From assembly GCF_006540305.1 (NCBI RefSeq), contig NZ_BJOR01000002.1:648750-712749 (forward strand): a stretch of DNA of 64,000 bases. Direction: 5' to 3'. The DNA is from Streptomyces sp. 6-11-2. Its GTDB lineage: Bacteria; Actinomycetota; Actinomycetes; Streptomycetales; Streptomycetaceae. A program made the translations under genes and the position numbers. Below the pieces are notes generated by a model. It ran no database searches and was not told the DNA's origin. It saw only the letters and a list, made by a program, of their open reading frames with translations. Below, one piece after another: positions 52,352-61,258 of the stretch (the stretch's first letter is position 1; each line of letters begins with the position of its first letter).

Positions 52352-53709
52352 CCCGTCGGGCCGTCCGCGGGCGCCCAGCCGGCGACCGCGGACCAGAGGT
52401 GCTCGGCCCGCTTCTGCGCGTCCTGGCGCACCGCGACCGGGTCGATGGTGAGCACCTGGCGGTCGCGGACCACGAACTCCCCGCCGACCATCACCGAGTG
52501 GATGTCGGCGGACTGGCCGGCGAAGACCATGCTCGCGACCGGGTCCAGCACGGGCGCCAGGTGCGGGCCCTTGAGGTCGACCAGCAGCAGGTCGGCGAGC
52601 TTGCCGGGCTCGACCGAGCCGAGCTCGTGCTCGCGGCCGAGGGCGCGAGCGCCCTGGATGGTCGCCATCTCCAGCACGTCCATGGCCTTGATCGACTCGG
52701 CGTTGCCGTCGCTGATCCGGTTGACGCAGACCGCGAAGCGCATCTGCTCGAGCATGTCGTGGACCATGTTGTCGGTGCCGAGCCCGACCCGCGCGCCGAG
52801 GCGTCGCAGCTCGGCGACCGGCGCGATCCAGCCGCTCTTGGCGTTGACGGCGGGGAGCTGGCACACGGTCGCGCCCGACTCGGCGAGCAGCGCGGCGTCG
52901 CCGTCCTCGAGGAACGCGCAGTGCCCCGCGATCAGGTCCGGTCCGAGGACGCCGGTGTCGGCCAAGTGCTGCACCGAACTGCGGCCGGTGAGCGTCCGCA
53001 CCTGGGCGACCTCGCCGGCGCTCTGGGCGAGGTGGGTGAACATCCCGACCCCGGCCTCGTCCGCGAGCGCCCGCGCCCGGCGGAGCAGGTCAGGGCTCGC
53101 GGTGTCCGGGCCGTGCGGCCCGACGTGGCAGGTGATCCGGCCGTTGTCGTACCCGTGCCAGTCCTCGATCAGGCGCGCGTTGGCCTCCAGGAGGCGCTGT
53201 CCGCGCGCCGCGTCGTACGTGTAGGCGCCGTGCCGCACGCTGAACAGGTCAGCGTCGTGGATCCGCTCGCTCACCACGGCGCGGAGGCCGACCTCGGCGA
53301 GGGCCCGGACGTTGGACTGCGAGTGGATGTAGTTCTCCACGATCGTCGTGGAGCCGAACGCCAGCGCCTGCATCGCCCCGAGCAGCGACATGACGTAGGT
53401 GTCGTCGGGCGACATGACCACCCCCTGCGGGATGTCGCGGCGGTAGATCGGCGCACCGCCCATGTCGTCGCCGATGCCGCGGGTGACACCGATCGCGCAG
53501 TGGACGTGCAGGTTCACGAAGCCCGGCAGCAGCATCTGCCCGGACGCGTCAACCTCCGTCGCTCCGGCGTACCGCGCCCGGAGGTCGGCGGTCTTCCCGA
53601 CGGCGGCGATCCGGCGGCCGTCGACGGCCACCGCTCCGTCCTGGATGACGGTGCGCTGCTCGTCGACGGTGATCACCGTGGCGTTCGCGATGAGGGTGAG
53701 ATCGGACAT
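52339..53709 (-). CDS. Chlorohydrolase/deaminase-type amidohydrolase (TrzN/SsnA/MtaD-like)
   Basis: The protein has 456 residues from the ATG at 53709. It has the subtype III amidohydrolase pattern: LLPGFVNLHVHCAIGVTRG (HxH), CHVGPHGPDTAS, AGHCAFL (His) and VGLGTDNMVHDM (Asp). The N- and C-terminal strands (LTLIANATVITVDEQRTVIQ; PGKLADLLLVDLKGPH) form the small beta-sandwich. Relatives deaminate or dechlorinate heterocycles such as guanine, S-adenosylhomocysteine, cytosine or triazines. Since a separate deaminase is present, its substrate may be a later ring product. It is in the same operon. Confidence 0.9.
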   Translation of the reverse strand: MSDLTLIANATVITVDEQRTVIQDGAVAVDGRRIAAVGKTADLRARYAGATEVDASGQMLLPGFVNLHVHCAIGVTRGIGDDMGGAPIYRRDIPQGVVMSPDDTYVMSLLGAMQALAFGSTTIVENYIHSQSNVRALAEVGLRAVVSERIHDADLFSVRHGAYTYDAARGQRLLEANARLIEDWHGYDNGRITCHVGPHGPDTASPDLLRRARALADEAGVGMFTHLAQSAGEVAQVRTLTGRSSVQHLADTGVLGPDLIAGHCAFLEDGDAALLAESGATVCQLPAVNAKSGWIAPVAELRRLGARVGLGTDNMVHDMLEQMRFAVCVNRISDGNAESIKAMDVLEMATIQGARALGREHELGSVEPGKLADLLLVDLKGPHLAPVLDPVASMVFAGQSADIHSVMVGGEFVVRDRQVLTIDPVAVRQDAQKRAEHLWSAVAGWAPADGPTGCRC

Positions 53710-53750
53710 GTGTGGTCGTCTCCTGGGTCTGTGGTGAGTACGTCGTCGCG

Positions 53751-54680
53751 TCAGGGACGCGGCTGCACGGTGCCGGGCGGGTACTGGTTCCACCACCAGT
53801 GCGCGATGTCGAGGCGCCGGGTGAACCACACGTCGTCGTGGCCGAGCATGTACTGAAGGAGCTCGCGCAGGGCGTGCGCGCGGGCGGGCTGGCCCATGAG
53901 CCGGGCGTGCAGCCCGATGCTCATCATCCGCGGCCGGGTGTCGCCCTCCTCCCACAGCAGGTCGAAGGCGCGCTTGCCGTAGTCCAGGAACGAGTCCGGC
54001 CCGGAGTAGGACTGCCCAGGGAGGAACAGCCCGTCGTTGAGGGTGAAGGAGTAGGGGATGACGAGGTGGTCCTTGCCCTGCACCCGCACGAAGTACGGCA
54101 GGTCGTCGGCGAAGGAGTCGCTGTCGTAGAGGAAGCCGCCCTCCTCGACGAGGAGCTCGCGGGTGTTGACCGACGCGGGCTGCCGGCTGTACCAGCCCCG
54201 CGGCCGCTCGCCGCACGTGGCCTCGATCGACTCGATCGCCATGTGCAGCCGCTCGCGCTCGGTGTCGCGGTCGAGCGTGCTCACGTTCTCCCAGCGGTAG
54301 CCGTGGCAGCACACGTCGTGGCCGCGCTCCTTGATCCAGGCGCCGACCTCCGGGTTGAGCTCGAGCGCCTGGGCGCAGCCCTGGACGGTTATCGGGAGGT
54401 CGAGCCCGTCGAGGATGCGCTGGAGACGCCAGATGCCGGCGCGCGAGCCGTACTCGAAGATCGTCTCGTTGCCAAGGTCCCTGACCGGCAGCGGCGGATA
54501 GTCGAACTCCTGCGGGATCTCGTTGCGGCCGTCGACGGCGTAGCTGAGCTCGCTGCCCTCCTCGTAGTTGACGACCAGGCAGACCGCGACGCGCGCCCGC
54601 CCGGGCCACTCGATGGCAGCGCCGTCGCGACCGTAGCCGACGAGGTCGCGTCCACCGGGCGCAGAGGGGTTCGTGGACAT
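53751..54680 (-). CDS. Polysaccharide deacetylase-fold hydrolase (allantoinase PuuE-like)
   Basis: The protein has 309 residues from the ATG at 54680. The NodB-type fold is recognisable, with RARVAVCLVVNYEEGSELSY, FEYGSRAGIWRLQRILDG, GHDVCCHGYRWENVSTLD and RPRGWYSRQPASVNTRELLV; FLYDSDSFADDLPYFVRV follows. Within the superfamily this is close to PuuE, the metal-independent allantoinase of purine catabolism, rather than to sugar deacetylases. It would open an allantoin-like ring. It lies 5 bases from the deaminase gene. Confidence 0.87.
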   Translation of the reverse strand: MSTNPSAPGGRDLVGYGRDGAAIEWPGRARVAVCLVVNYEEGSELSYAVDGRNEIPQEFDYPPLPVRDLGNETIFEYGSRAGIWRLQRILDGLDLPITVQGCAQALELNPEVGAWIKERGHDVCCHGYRWENVSTLDRDTERERLHMAIESIEATCGERPRGWYSRQPASVNTRELLVEEGGFLYDSDSFADDLPYFVRVQGKDHLVIPYSFTLNDGLFLPGQSYSGPDSFLDYGKRAFDLLWEEGDTRPRMMSIGLHARLMGQPARAHALRELLQYMLGHDDVWFTRRLDIAHWWWNQYPPGTVQPRP

Positions 54681-54685
54681 GGGGG

Positions 54686-55213
54686 TCACTCCTCGATGGT
54701 CAGGATCGGTACGGCGCCCGCGTCGACCGAGCGCTGACGCAGGTCGCGGCACTCGTCGGCGAACGGCCCGGTCAGTACGTCGAGCCGCGGGCCGGTCGTG
54801 GCCACGGCAGCCGCGAACCCGGCCGGGTCGTACCCGCCCCACGGCCGGTCGCCGGGCAGCCGGGTGCCGCCGACGACGACCCGGCCGAGCCGGTAGACGA
54901 GGCAGGCACCCAGGCACATCGGGCAGGGCTCGAACGTCGTGTACATCGTGGCGTCCTCCAGCGACCGGCCCGGGTGGGCGGCCGTGAGGTTGCGCAGCGC
55001 GACCACCTCGGCGTGGGCCATCGGGTCGCCGCTGGTCATCGCCTCGTTGCCGCCGCCAGCCAGGATGTCCTGGCCGGCGACGATGACGGCCCCGACCGCG
55101 AGGTCGCCGCGCGCACCGGCGCTGGCGGCCTCGCTCAGCGCGACCTGGAGGAACATGCGGTCCGTGCGGTCGCACGCGTCGGCGTCGGGGGTCGGCGTCA
55201 CGGCTGTGCTCAC
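54686..55213 (-). CDS. Nucleobase deaminase (guanine/cytidine deaminase fold)
   Basis: The protein has 175 residues from the GTG at 55213, which overlaps the transporter stop by 4 bases. The zinc site is clear: MAHAEVVALRNL (HAE, with catalytic Glu) and TFEPCPMCLGACLVYRLG (PCxxC). The length and order fit guanine deaminase GuaD-like or tRNA-adenosine deaminase-like proteins. In this catabolic context a free-base deaminase such as guanine deaminase is most likely. A C-terminal extension (DVLTGPFADECRDLRQRSVD) caps the site. Confidence 0.88.
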   Translation of the reverse strand: MSTAVTPTPDADACDRTDRMFLQVALSEAASAGARGDLAVGAVIVAGQDILAGGGNEAMTSGDPMAHAEVVALRNLTAAHPGRSLEDATMYTTFEPCPMCLGACLVYRLGRVVVGGTRLPGDRPWGGYDPAGFAAAVATTGPRLDVLTGPFADECRDLRQRSVDAGAVPILTIEE

Positions 55214-56550
55214 CGGCCGATCTCGCGGAGGTCGGTCGCCGCGGTCTCTCGGGCGATCGCCACGCAGGAGATCAGCACCACCAGCAACGCGGCGAGGTAC
55301 ACCGAGACCGGCACCCACGTGTCGTACTTGGTGACCAGCGCCGCCGTGATGATCGGGGCGAGCGCGCCGCCGAACACGCCGGCGCTCTGGAAGCCCAGGC
55401 CGGCTCCGGTGTACCGCACGCGGGTCGGGAACAGCTCCGGGACGTAGGCCGCGAGGGGACCCCACATCGCCGCGATGAAGAAGTTGCCCACGGCCGGTGC
55501 GACGAAGACCAGCGCGTCGACGCCGGACCCGAGCAGCGGGAAGAAGGCGAAGCCCCACGTCATCGCGCCGACGGCGCCGATGCCCAGGACCGGCCGACGG
55601 CCGATCCGGTCGCACAGGTGACCCCACATCGGGATGCTGACCGCCTGGCTCGCGGCACCGAAGAGGACGGCGGTGAGCAAAGTCTGGCGGGGCAGGCCGA
55701 GTTGGGTGGTCCCGTACACGAGGATGAAGACGTTGAAGACGTAGAAGGTCACGTCGCTGCCGACCCGGGAGCCGATCGCCAGCAGCACGCGCTTCCAGTG
55801 ACAGGTCACCACCTCGAGCAGGGGCGCTTTACCGACCTCGTCGGCCGCGGCCTCCTCCTCGAACAGCGGCGACTCCTGCACCTGCCGGCGGATCCACAGC
55901 CCGACGAGCACCAGGACGGTGCTCAGCAGGAACGGCACCCGCCAGCCCCAGGCGAAGAACGCCTCCTCCGACACCAGGAAGGTGACGATCGAGAAGACCG
56001 CGTTCGCGAGCAGCAGGCCGACCGGGCTGGCGATCTGGACGAGCGACCCGAGCAGCCCGCGCTTGCCGTCGTTGCTGAACTCGCCGACCATGAGCGCCGC
56101 ACCCCCCCACTCGCCACCGAGGCCGATGCCCTGGACGAAGCGGAGCACGACAAGCAGCAGCGGGGCGAGGATCCCGATCGAGCCGTAGGTGGGCACCACA
56201 CCGATCAGGCCGGTCGCCGTACCCATCAGGACCAGGGTCAGGATCAGCACGTTCTTGCGGCCGTGCTTGTCGCCGAAGTGACCGAAGATCGCCGCGCCCA
56301 GCGGGCGGGTCACGAACGCGACGGCGTACGTGATGAGCGAGAGCATCGTCGCCGTCGCGGGGTCGCTCTCGGGGAAGAAGAGCTTCGGGAAGACCAGGGC
56401 GGCCGCCGAGCCGTAGATGAAGTGGTCGTACCACTCCAGGGTCGTGCCGACCGCGCTCGCGCCGACGACGCGTCGGAGCGCCTTCCGGTCGGTGCGAGTA
56501 CCGGCGCCCGGGGCGCCGGTCTTGAGAGCTGCGTGCATGCTAGCCTCCAA
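55210..56550 (-). CDS. MHS-family (MFS) metabolite:proton symporter
   Basis: The protein has 446 residues with about twelve TM helices. Signature parts are VVGASAVGTTLEWYDHFIYG at the start, RPLGAAIFGHFGDKHGRKNV (the MFS loop 2-3 motif) and RFVQGIGLGGEWGGAALMVG. The second half has GHLCDRIGRRPVLGIG. This is the metabolite:H+ symporter group that includes ShiA, KgtP and ProP. As the first gene of the operon it probably imports the substrate of the pathway. The promoter lies in the divergent region on its right, which contains dyad elements. Confidence 0.93.
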   Translation of the reverse strand: MEASMHAALKTGAPGAGTRTDRKALRRVVGASAVGTTLEWYDHFIYGSAAALVFPKLFFPESDPATATMLSLITYAVAFVTRPLGAAIFGHFGDKHGRKNVLILTLVLMGTATGLIGVVPTYGSIGILAPLLLVVLRFVQGIGLGGEWGGAALMVGEFSNDGKRGLLGSLVQIASPVGLLLANAVFSIVTFLVSEEAFFAWGWRVPFLLSTVLVLVGLWIRRQVQESPLFEEEAAADEVGKAPLLEVVTCHWKRVLLAIGSRVGSDVTFYVFNVFILVYGTTQLGLPRQTLLTAVLFGAASQAVSIPMWGHLCDRIGRRPVLGIGAVGAMTWGFAFFPLLGSGVDALVFVAPAVGNFFIAAMWGPLAAYVPELFPTRVRYTGAGLGFQSAGVFGGALAPIITAALVTKYDTWVPVSVYLAALLVVLISCVAIARETAATDLREIGR

Positions 56551-56926
56551 GACAGGTGTTCGAGTACGCCGCTGCCGAGGGATTTCGCAGTTCGCACGGC
56601 AGCGATGTGGGTGGACACCGACCTCGCACGGCCCCCTGCCTGATGCGGCGGGGCCGTGCTCCTCAGTCGGCTGCCGACGGCTCTTCCTGGGCTGGTCGAG
56701 TGCCGTCGACTTTTCGGAGCTGACCTTGCGTCAGGTGCTGACGCAAGGTCAGCGACCTGGTCGATCGCGGCCCTGGTCGGACCGGTTGAGCCTGGCGCCC
56801 GACGGTGAGTTCGAGATCGCCGTTCGAGTCACCCTGTTCATGTTTGGTATACCGGGATACTGCTCGCGTCCGATGGACGCCGTCAAGCAGTTCGGGATAC
56901 AAAATTGGAATGAGGGTGGTCCGGCA
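56551..56926. promoter_or_regulatory. Divergent promoter region with two candidate regulator sites
   Basis: This region separates the catabolic operon from the divergent MFS gene. It holds a 15-base perfect inverted repeat (arms 56719-56733 and 56739-56753, GCTGACCTTGCGTCA and complement, 5-base spacer). It also holds a palindrome GGTATACC (56846-56853) of the FadR/GntR operator type, followed by two copies of CGGGATAC (56853-56860 and 56894-56901). The GntR fusion protein is the obvious candidate to bind the GGTATACC site. Confidence 0.6.
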
Positions 56927-58117
56927 GTGCGGAGGTCGTTCCTCGTCGTGGCCGTGCTCGGCGCGAACGTCGTCGCGGCGATGCAGGTCGGCAAGGTGCC
57001 CACCGCGCTGCCCGCCATCGGCGACGACCTCGGGCTCTCACTGGTCCAGGCGAGCTGGGTCCTCTCGCTCACCAACCTGATCGCGGCCGGCACCGCGTTC
57101 GCCGTACCCGCCCTCTCGACACTGGTCGGCGCCCGCCGGCTCGCGCTGCTCGCGACGGCGTGCCTCGCGCTCGGCAGCCTCGCCGGAAGCGCGTGCTGGA
57201 ACGCGGAGACCCTCTTCCTGTCCCGGGTCCTCGAGGGTGCCGGCCTGCTGCTGATGATGATCAGCGGGCCGACGCTCCTCGCGCAGGTGCTCGACCTGCG
57301 CCGGCTCCGGATCCTGTTCGGGCTGTGGCCCGCGTGCATGCCGGTGGGGATCGCGGTGATGCTGGCGGCCACGCCCACGCTGGTGGAGGTGACGGGCTGG
57401 CGCCCGATGTGGGTAGGCACCGGCCTGGCCGCGGCCGCTGCAGGAGCCGTCCTGGCCGTGGCCTCCCGGGGTCTGCCCGCGCCGCACGTCGAGTCCGGGA
57501 TCCCGGACGCGTCGTGGATGCTGCGCGAGCCTGCGCGCCGGCTAGCGGTGCGGCCGCTGCGGTGGTGCGCGGCGATCTCGCTGTGCTACTCCGCGGAGTT
57601 CCTCGGCGTCCTCGGGCTGCTGCCCTCCGTGCTGGGCGAGCGGGCCGGCGCGAGTGCGGGGACGGTCGCGGCGCTGACGGCGACGGCGTTCCTCGCCAAC
57701 GGCATCGGTACGGCGACCGCGGCGCTCTTCCAGCTCCGCGGCGTCGCCGGGTCGCTTCTCCTCCTGCCGGCCGCCCTCGTGATGGCGCCGTGCCTCTGTG
57801 TGGTCTACGACCCTGGTATCCCGCGCCCGGCCACGATGGCAGCCGCGTGGGCCTTCGCGGCTGCTGGTGGCTTCATCGCCTCGGGCGTCATGTCGGGCGC
57901 TGCGCGCTGGTCGTCCTCGCCGGCGGAGGTGTCGGCGGGCGTCGCCGCGATCACGCAGTCCATCAACCTCGGCCAGCTGGTCGGTCCGCCCGTGGTCGCG
58001 GTCACGGTCTCCGGAGCGGGCTGGGCGGCGACGCCTGCAGTGCTGATGGTGCCGACCGGTATCGTGCTGGCCGGGAGCATCGTCCTGCGGCGGTCCACGC
58101 GTGCCGGCGAGCCTTGA
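56927..58117 (+). CDS. MFS transporter
   Basis: The protein has 396 residues from the GTG at 56927 (GAGGG upstream). An ATG at 56873 is in frame but would start inside the regulatory region. Twelve hydrophobic segments follow, starting RRSFLVVAVLGANVVAAMQV with GKVPTALPAIGDDLGLSLVQ and ASWVLSLTNLIAAGTAFAVP. It is a drug:H+ antiporter-like MFS member. It is divergent from the catabolic operon and shares its control region, so it may export a product or import a related substrate. It lacks a strict GxLaDrxGrkxxl motif. Confidence 0.88.
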   Translation: MRRSFLVVAVLGANVVAAMQVGKVPTALPAIGDDLGLSLVQASWVLSLTNLIAAGTAFAVPALSTLVGARRLALLATACLALGSLAGSACWNAETLFLSRVLEGAGLLLMMISGPTLLAQVLDLRRLRILFGLWPACMPVGIAVMLAATPTLVEVTGWRPMWVGTGLAAAAAGAVLAVASRGLPAPHVESGIPDASWMLREPARRLAVRPLRWCAAISLCYSAEFLGVLGLLPSVLGERAGASAGTVAALTATAFLANGIGTATAALFQLRGVAGSLLLLPAALVMAPCLCVVYDPGIPRPATMAAAWAFAAAGGFIASGVMSGAARWSSSPAEVSAGVAAITQSINLGQLVGPPVVAVTVSGAGWAATPAVLMVPTGIVLAGSIVLRRSTRAGEP

Positions 58118-58278
58118 CGCTCACGGCCGGGACCTAACTGTTTCCGCGATTCAGAATCCGATGACCGCATCCCGGAAACTCAGGGCGTGTCGGAGCTCCT
58201 CCAACTTGCCGCTGTGTAAGAGCCGATGGCGGCATCTTCAACGGCGCCACGCCCGGGAGTACACGCAGCCCGTTCCGT
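58118..58278. other. Short convergent intergenic region
   Basis: About 160 bases lie between the convergent MFS gene and the small gene at 58279. No clear hairpin with a long stem was found. It marks the right edge of the catabolic cluster. Confidence 0.4.
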
Positions 58279-58563
58279 TCAGCGCGGGGCTTCAGCGCCG
58301 CCGCCGCGTCGGACCTGTTCCAAAGTCTGCTCGTGCAGTGCGGCCATGCCTTCCGGCGGCACCGGGGCGGGGCTTCCGGTGAGGGTGTACCACTCGTCGG
58401 CGTCCGTGTACTGGATCGCGATGCCGGCACGCCCGTCGGGCAGGAGGCTGGTGGCGACGGTGAGGTCGCCGGTGATGACGCCGACCTCGTCGGTCATCGC
58501 CCCGCCGGGCCCGGCTTTCACCTCGTCGACGAGCCGCTCCTGCTGCGGGTCGTGGTCGCTCAT
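58279..58563 (-). CDS. Hypothetical protein downstream of an HNH lipoprotein
   Basis: The protein has 94 residues, starting SDHDPQQERLVDEVKAGPGG. It continues with GVITGDLTVATSLLPDGRAG, IAIQYTDADEWYTLTGSPAP and GMAALHEQTLEQVRRGG. It is a small acidic protein with no TM helix. Its ATG overlaps the HNH gene stop by 4 bases (ATGA), so the two are co-translated and may work together; it might be an immunity-like partner, but that is only inference. The family is not recognised. Confidence 0.7.
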   Translation of the reverse strand: MSDHDPQQERLVDEVKAGPGGAMTDEVGVITGDLTVATSLLPDGRAGIAIQYTDADEWYTLTGSPAPVPPEGMAALHEQTLEQVRRGGGAEAPR

Positions 58564-59276
58564 GAGGAACAGGTACCCAGCATCTCGGTGAGCGTGTTCT
58601 TCTCGGCTTCGGTCACCGACAGCTCATACGTCGCCTTCACCGACACCCAGGCCCGGGCATAGGTACACCAGTACGGCTTGGACGGCGGCTGCCACTCGTC
58701 CGGGCCCTGATCCCCCTTCGACCGGTTCGACGCCGCAGAAACGGCCAGTAGCTGCGGGTGCGTCAGGTCGTTCGCGAACGCCTTCCGCTTCTCCTGCGTC
58801 CAGCCAGCAGCACCGGAGCGCCACGCATTGGCAAGCGGCACCATGTGATCGATGTCGAGGTCCGAGGCGCTCGTGAACGTCTTGTCGTCGTACACGCTCA
58901 CCCAGCGCCCAGACACCGCCCGGCACTCCTCGTCGCGTTGCACCCCCGTACCGTCCCGCGCCAGCACCTTCTCCCGGGTGTCACACTTTTCACCCTGCTG
59001 AGCCCAGTGGGGGAACTTCGCGCGGCTGTAACCAGCCATCGAGCCGTGCGGCGCCACCGTCAGCCCCGCCAACTCCGTCCGGGCTTGCTCTGCGGTCGGG
59101 ACGCCCGGCAGCGTGCCGGATTCGGCGGCCTCACCGCCAGGAGTGCTAGCGGGCGCGGACGGTTTGTTGTCTGTCGCCTCGGGCGCCAGCCCTTGCTCGG
59201 TAGGTGAGCACGCGGTCAACACGAGCGCGGCGACGGCCGCCAAACCACTTTTGAGCCACGACAGCTGACGCCCCAT
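58560..59276 (-). CDS. Secreted HNH-endonuclease-fold lipoprotein
   Basis: The protein has 238 residues from the ATG at 59276; a longer frame is not supported. The signal peptide (RQLSWLKSGLAAVAALVLTA) ends in a lipobox LTAC. A Pro/Ala/Glu-rich spacer is followed by the HNH domain found in many actinobacterial secreted proteins and related to the GmrSD C-terminal nuclease. It has SMAGYSRAKFPHWAQQGEKC, TREKVLARDG, DLDIDHMVPLANAWRSGA and TQEKRKAFANDLTHPQLLAV, then SAASNRSKGDQGPDEW with the conserved Asn and Lys. It probably degrades extracellular DNA at the cell surface. Confidence 0.87.
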   Translation of the reverse strand: MGRQLSWLKSGLAAVAALVLTACSPTEQGLAPEATDNKPSAPASTPGGEAAESGTLPGVPTAEQARTELAGLTVAPHGSMAGYSRAKFPHWAQQGEKCDTREKVLARDGTGVQRDEECRAVSGRWVSVYDDKTFTSASDLDIDHMVPLANAWRSGAAGWTQEKRKAFANDLTHPQLLAVSAASNRSKGDQGPDEWQPPSKPYWCTYARAWVSVKATYELSVTEAEKNTLTEMLGTCSS

Positions 59277-59344
59277 GACCTGCCTATATTCCCCTCGCTC
59301 GATGGCCGTAGCTGCAGCATACGTGCTCAGGGGAGCCAGCCTGG

Positions 59345-59591
59345 CTAAGACAACTCGCCCCTCGCCCAGAGGGGTTGGGCGTGCTCGAGGTCGGCCCCTC
59401 CCGCCAGCGCGATGGCCCAGCCGACCTGGGCCGTCTCGGCGCCGGCCACCGGCACGGGGTTGCCCGTGGCGGCGACTGTGGCGGAGACCCCGCCGGACAG
59501 TCAGGAACCCGACGAGGTCCAGCGCGCGCCGGGCGTCCACTTCGGCCTGTGCGGCGTCGCTGATGAGCAGCGCCGTCGTGCTGGTGGACAT
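59345..59591 (-). pseudogene. Unidentified small gene, frameshifted
   Basis: The ATG at 59591 starts STSTTALLISDAAQAEVDAR and RALDLVGFL. The frame then changes by one base, and the coding sequence continues as SGGVSATVAATGNPVPVAGA, then ETAQVGWAIALAGGADLEHA to a stop at 59345. Codon bias is normal in both parts, so this was a gene of about 80 residues. The family is not recognised. Confidence 0.45.
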
Positions 59592-59645
59592 GGCCAGTCG
59601 TTCAAGGTGAAAGTGAACTCGCCGCCCACCGCGTCGTGCAGGTCG

Positions 59646-60512
59646 TCAGGGTCGGTCGGCAGCTCCGTTCAGTCCGTCAATGATCGCCTGCCCTGTCTCC
59701 GCAGCGGTGAGGTAGGGCCGGACGTCATGTGCCTTGGCGCCGTTGTGAACCTGGACGTCGGATACACGGCCTCCGAAGTGCGGGGCCAGTTCTTTGGTGA
59801 GAGCTACGACATCCCCTCGGTCCGCGACGTTGGTCCAACGGCTTACGGGGGCCGGCCACCGCCCGTGCCCTGTGCGTGGGCTTTGGCAACAAGCGGTCGA
59901 AGATCAGTCGCGGAACCGCGAGCGGGGAGCCGAGGGTGACGAGTTTGAGGTCGGGCCAGTCCGAGTGCGTGCACAGCGTCTCGTAGGCGACGACATGCCA
60001 AGCGAATGGGCCACGATCACTTCCGTGCTCTCGGTCACGACGGCGGCGAAGCGGTCCCGGATCCGTGCACGCAGCTCCGGCTCGGTGAAGTAGCGGCGTA
60101 CCTGTCGCAGGCTATAGATCATCAGCCGTTCGCTCAGTCCGGCGAAGAAGGCCGAGTGGCTCAGCGCGTTGAGCGCCCGCTGCACGGTGTCCGGCGTACG
60201 CATGCGCGCGGCTGTCTCCGGCCCTGGCACCTGGCTATCCAGGCGAGCCGCCGTCTCCCACCACTGGAGAAGCAGTTCACGCTCCAGGCCCTCCTTGACG
60301 TCACCGGCGTCGAGTTCGGGAATGCCGAGCCCCCGGTGACCGGCAGGGCGGAACATATCGCCGTAGAACGACATGGCCACCTGGTCCGGGCCGGGCCCCA
60401 GCCCGCCGGCCAGGGTGACGCCATCACACAGTGCGGGGTACCAGTCTGCGAGCAGCGTCTGGCTGCCTTTGAATTGCTGGGCTATGCCATGGACGAGGAC
60501 GACACGAGTCAC
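59646..60512 (-). pseudogene. Alpha/beta hydrolase, two frameshifts
   Basis: The GTG at 60512 overlaps the upstream WD40 stop (GTGA). The sequence TRVVLVHGIAQQFKGSQTLL and TEVIVAHSLG shows the hydrolase start and nucleophile elbow. After AHSLG the frame shifts, and VVAYETLCTHSDWPDLKLVT with LGSPLAVPRLIFDRLLPKP continues in another frame. A second shift near 59850 leads to SRWTNVADRGDVVALTKELA with QVHNGAKAHDVRPYLTAAET and the stop at 59646. The gene is dead. Confidence 0.82.
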
Positions 60513-60928
60513 GATGCGTTCCCCTGTTCCCTGTCGGGCCCTGTCAGGTGGACGCCGAGCACGACGGCTCCCATGTAGGTGGCAACGCAGACCCTGTCGC
60601 CTCCCACCGCGACATCCGCGACTCCGCTGCCAATGTCGAGTTCCGCCGACCAAGTGGCGGACTTCATGTCCCACACCCGCACGACACCGTAGCCGTCGGC
60701 TGCAATCAGCGCCTGCGCTCCGTTGATGTCCGCCACCCGAAGGGCGCGGACTGCGGATGGAAACGGCTCCAACTCGACGCCGACGTCGGTCCCATCCGCT
60801 GGATCCCAGAAGTGCAGACGTCCATCGCCCGCGCCCGACACCACGACATGGCGGTCCAGGTACGCGAAGTCCACGCTGTACGGCCGCCTGTTCGGCGCAG
60901 GGCGGTGGCGGGGAGGCCGGAGGGTCAT
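60509..60928 (-). pseudogene. WD40 protein, C-terminal fragment
   Basis: The frame reads YSVDFAYLDRHVVVSGAGDG with RLHFWDPADGTDVGVELEPF, ALRVADINGAQALIAADGYG and VVRVWDMKSATWSAELDIG, about three WD40 blades with the usual W-D ends. The protein should be far longer. Its N-terminal part is replaced near 60900 by an unrelated plus-strand gene fragment. It was the upstream partner of the alpha/beta hydrolase gene. Confidence 0.75.
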
Positions 60929-61212
60929 GCGCGATCGCGGCCACGTACGAGGGCCGTACCTATACGCAGGTGGCCAACGTCGACTTCACCGTAGGCGACG
61001 CACTCGGCACCGCCGAATTCCCGCCCTGCAATGACACACCGAACGACAACCACCATACGGAAGGACCCGAACCGACCACGGCCTATGCCGTCGACGGCTT
61101 GGATCCGCGTATCGCCATCGCGGTACGGTACACCTCGGAACAGGTCATGCTGCTTGCCGTCCAAGCCGGTGGCAGCCTGCCTCCGGAGGTCGAGGACCTG
61201 ACCAGGCACTAG
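60919..61212 (+). pseudogene. DUF6281-like protein, N-terminally truncated
   Basis: A plus-strand frame reads GGSCAIAATYEGRTYTQVAN with VDFTVGDALGTAEFPPCNDT and TAYAVDGLDPRIAIAVRYTS, then VQAGGSLPPEVEDLTRH to a stop at 61212. It looks like a secreted protein of the DUF6281 type that has lost its signal peptide. It joins the opposing WD40 fragment at about 60900. Family assignment is from memory of the pattern. Confidence 0.55.
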
Positions 61213-61258
61213 GTAGGGCGCGCGGCAAGACTCAGCGGAGCTTCCCGAGGGGTGAGCT

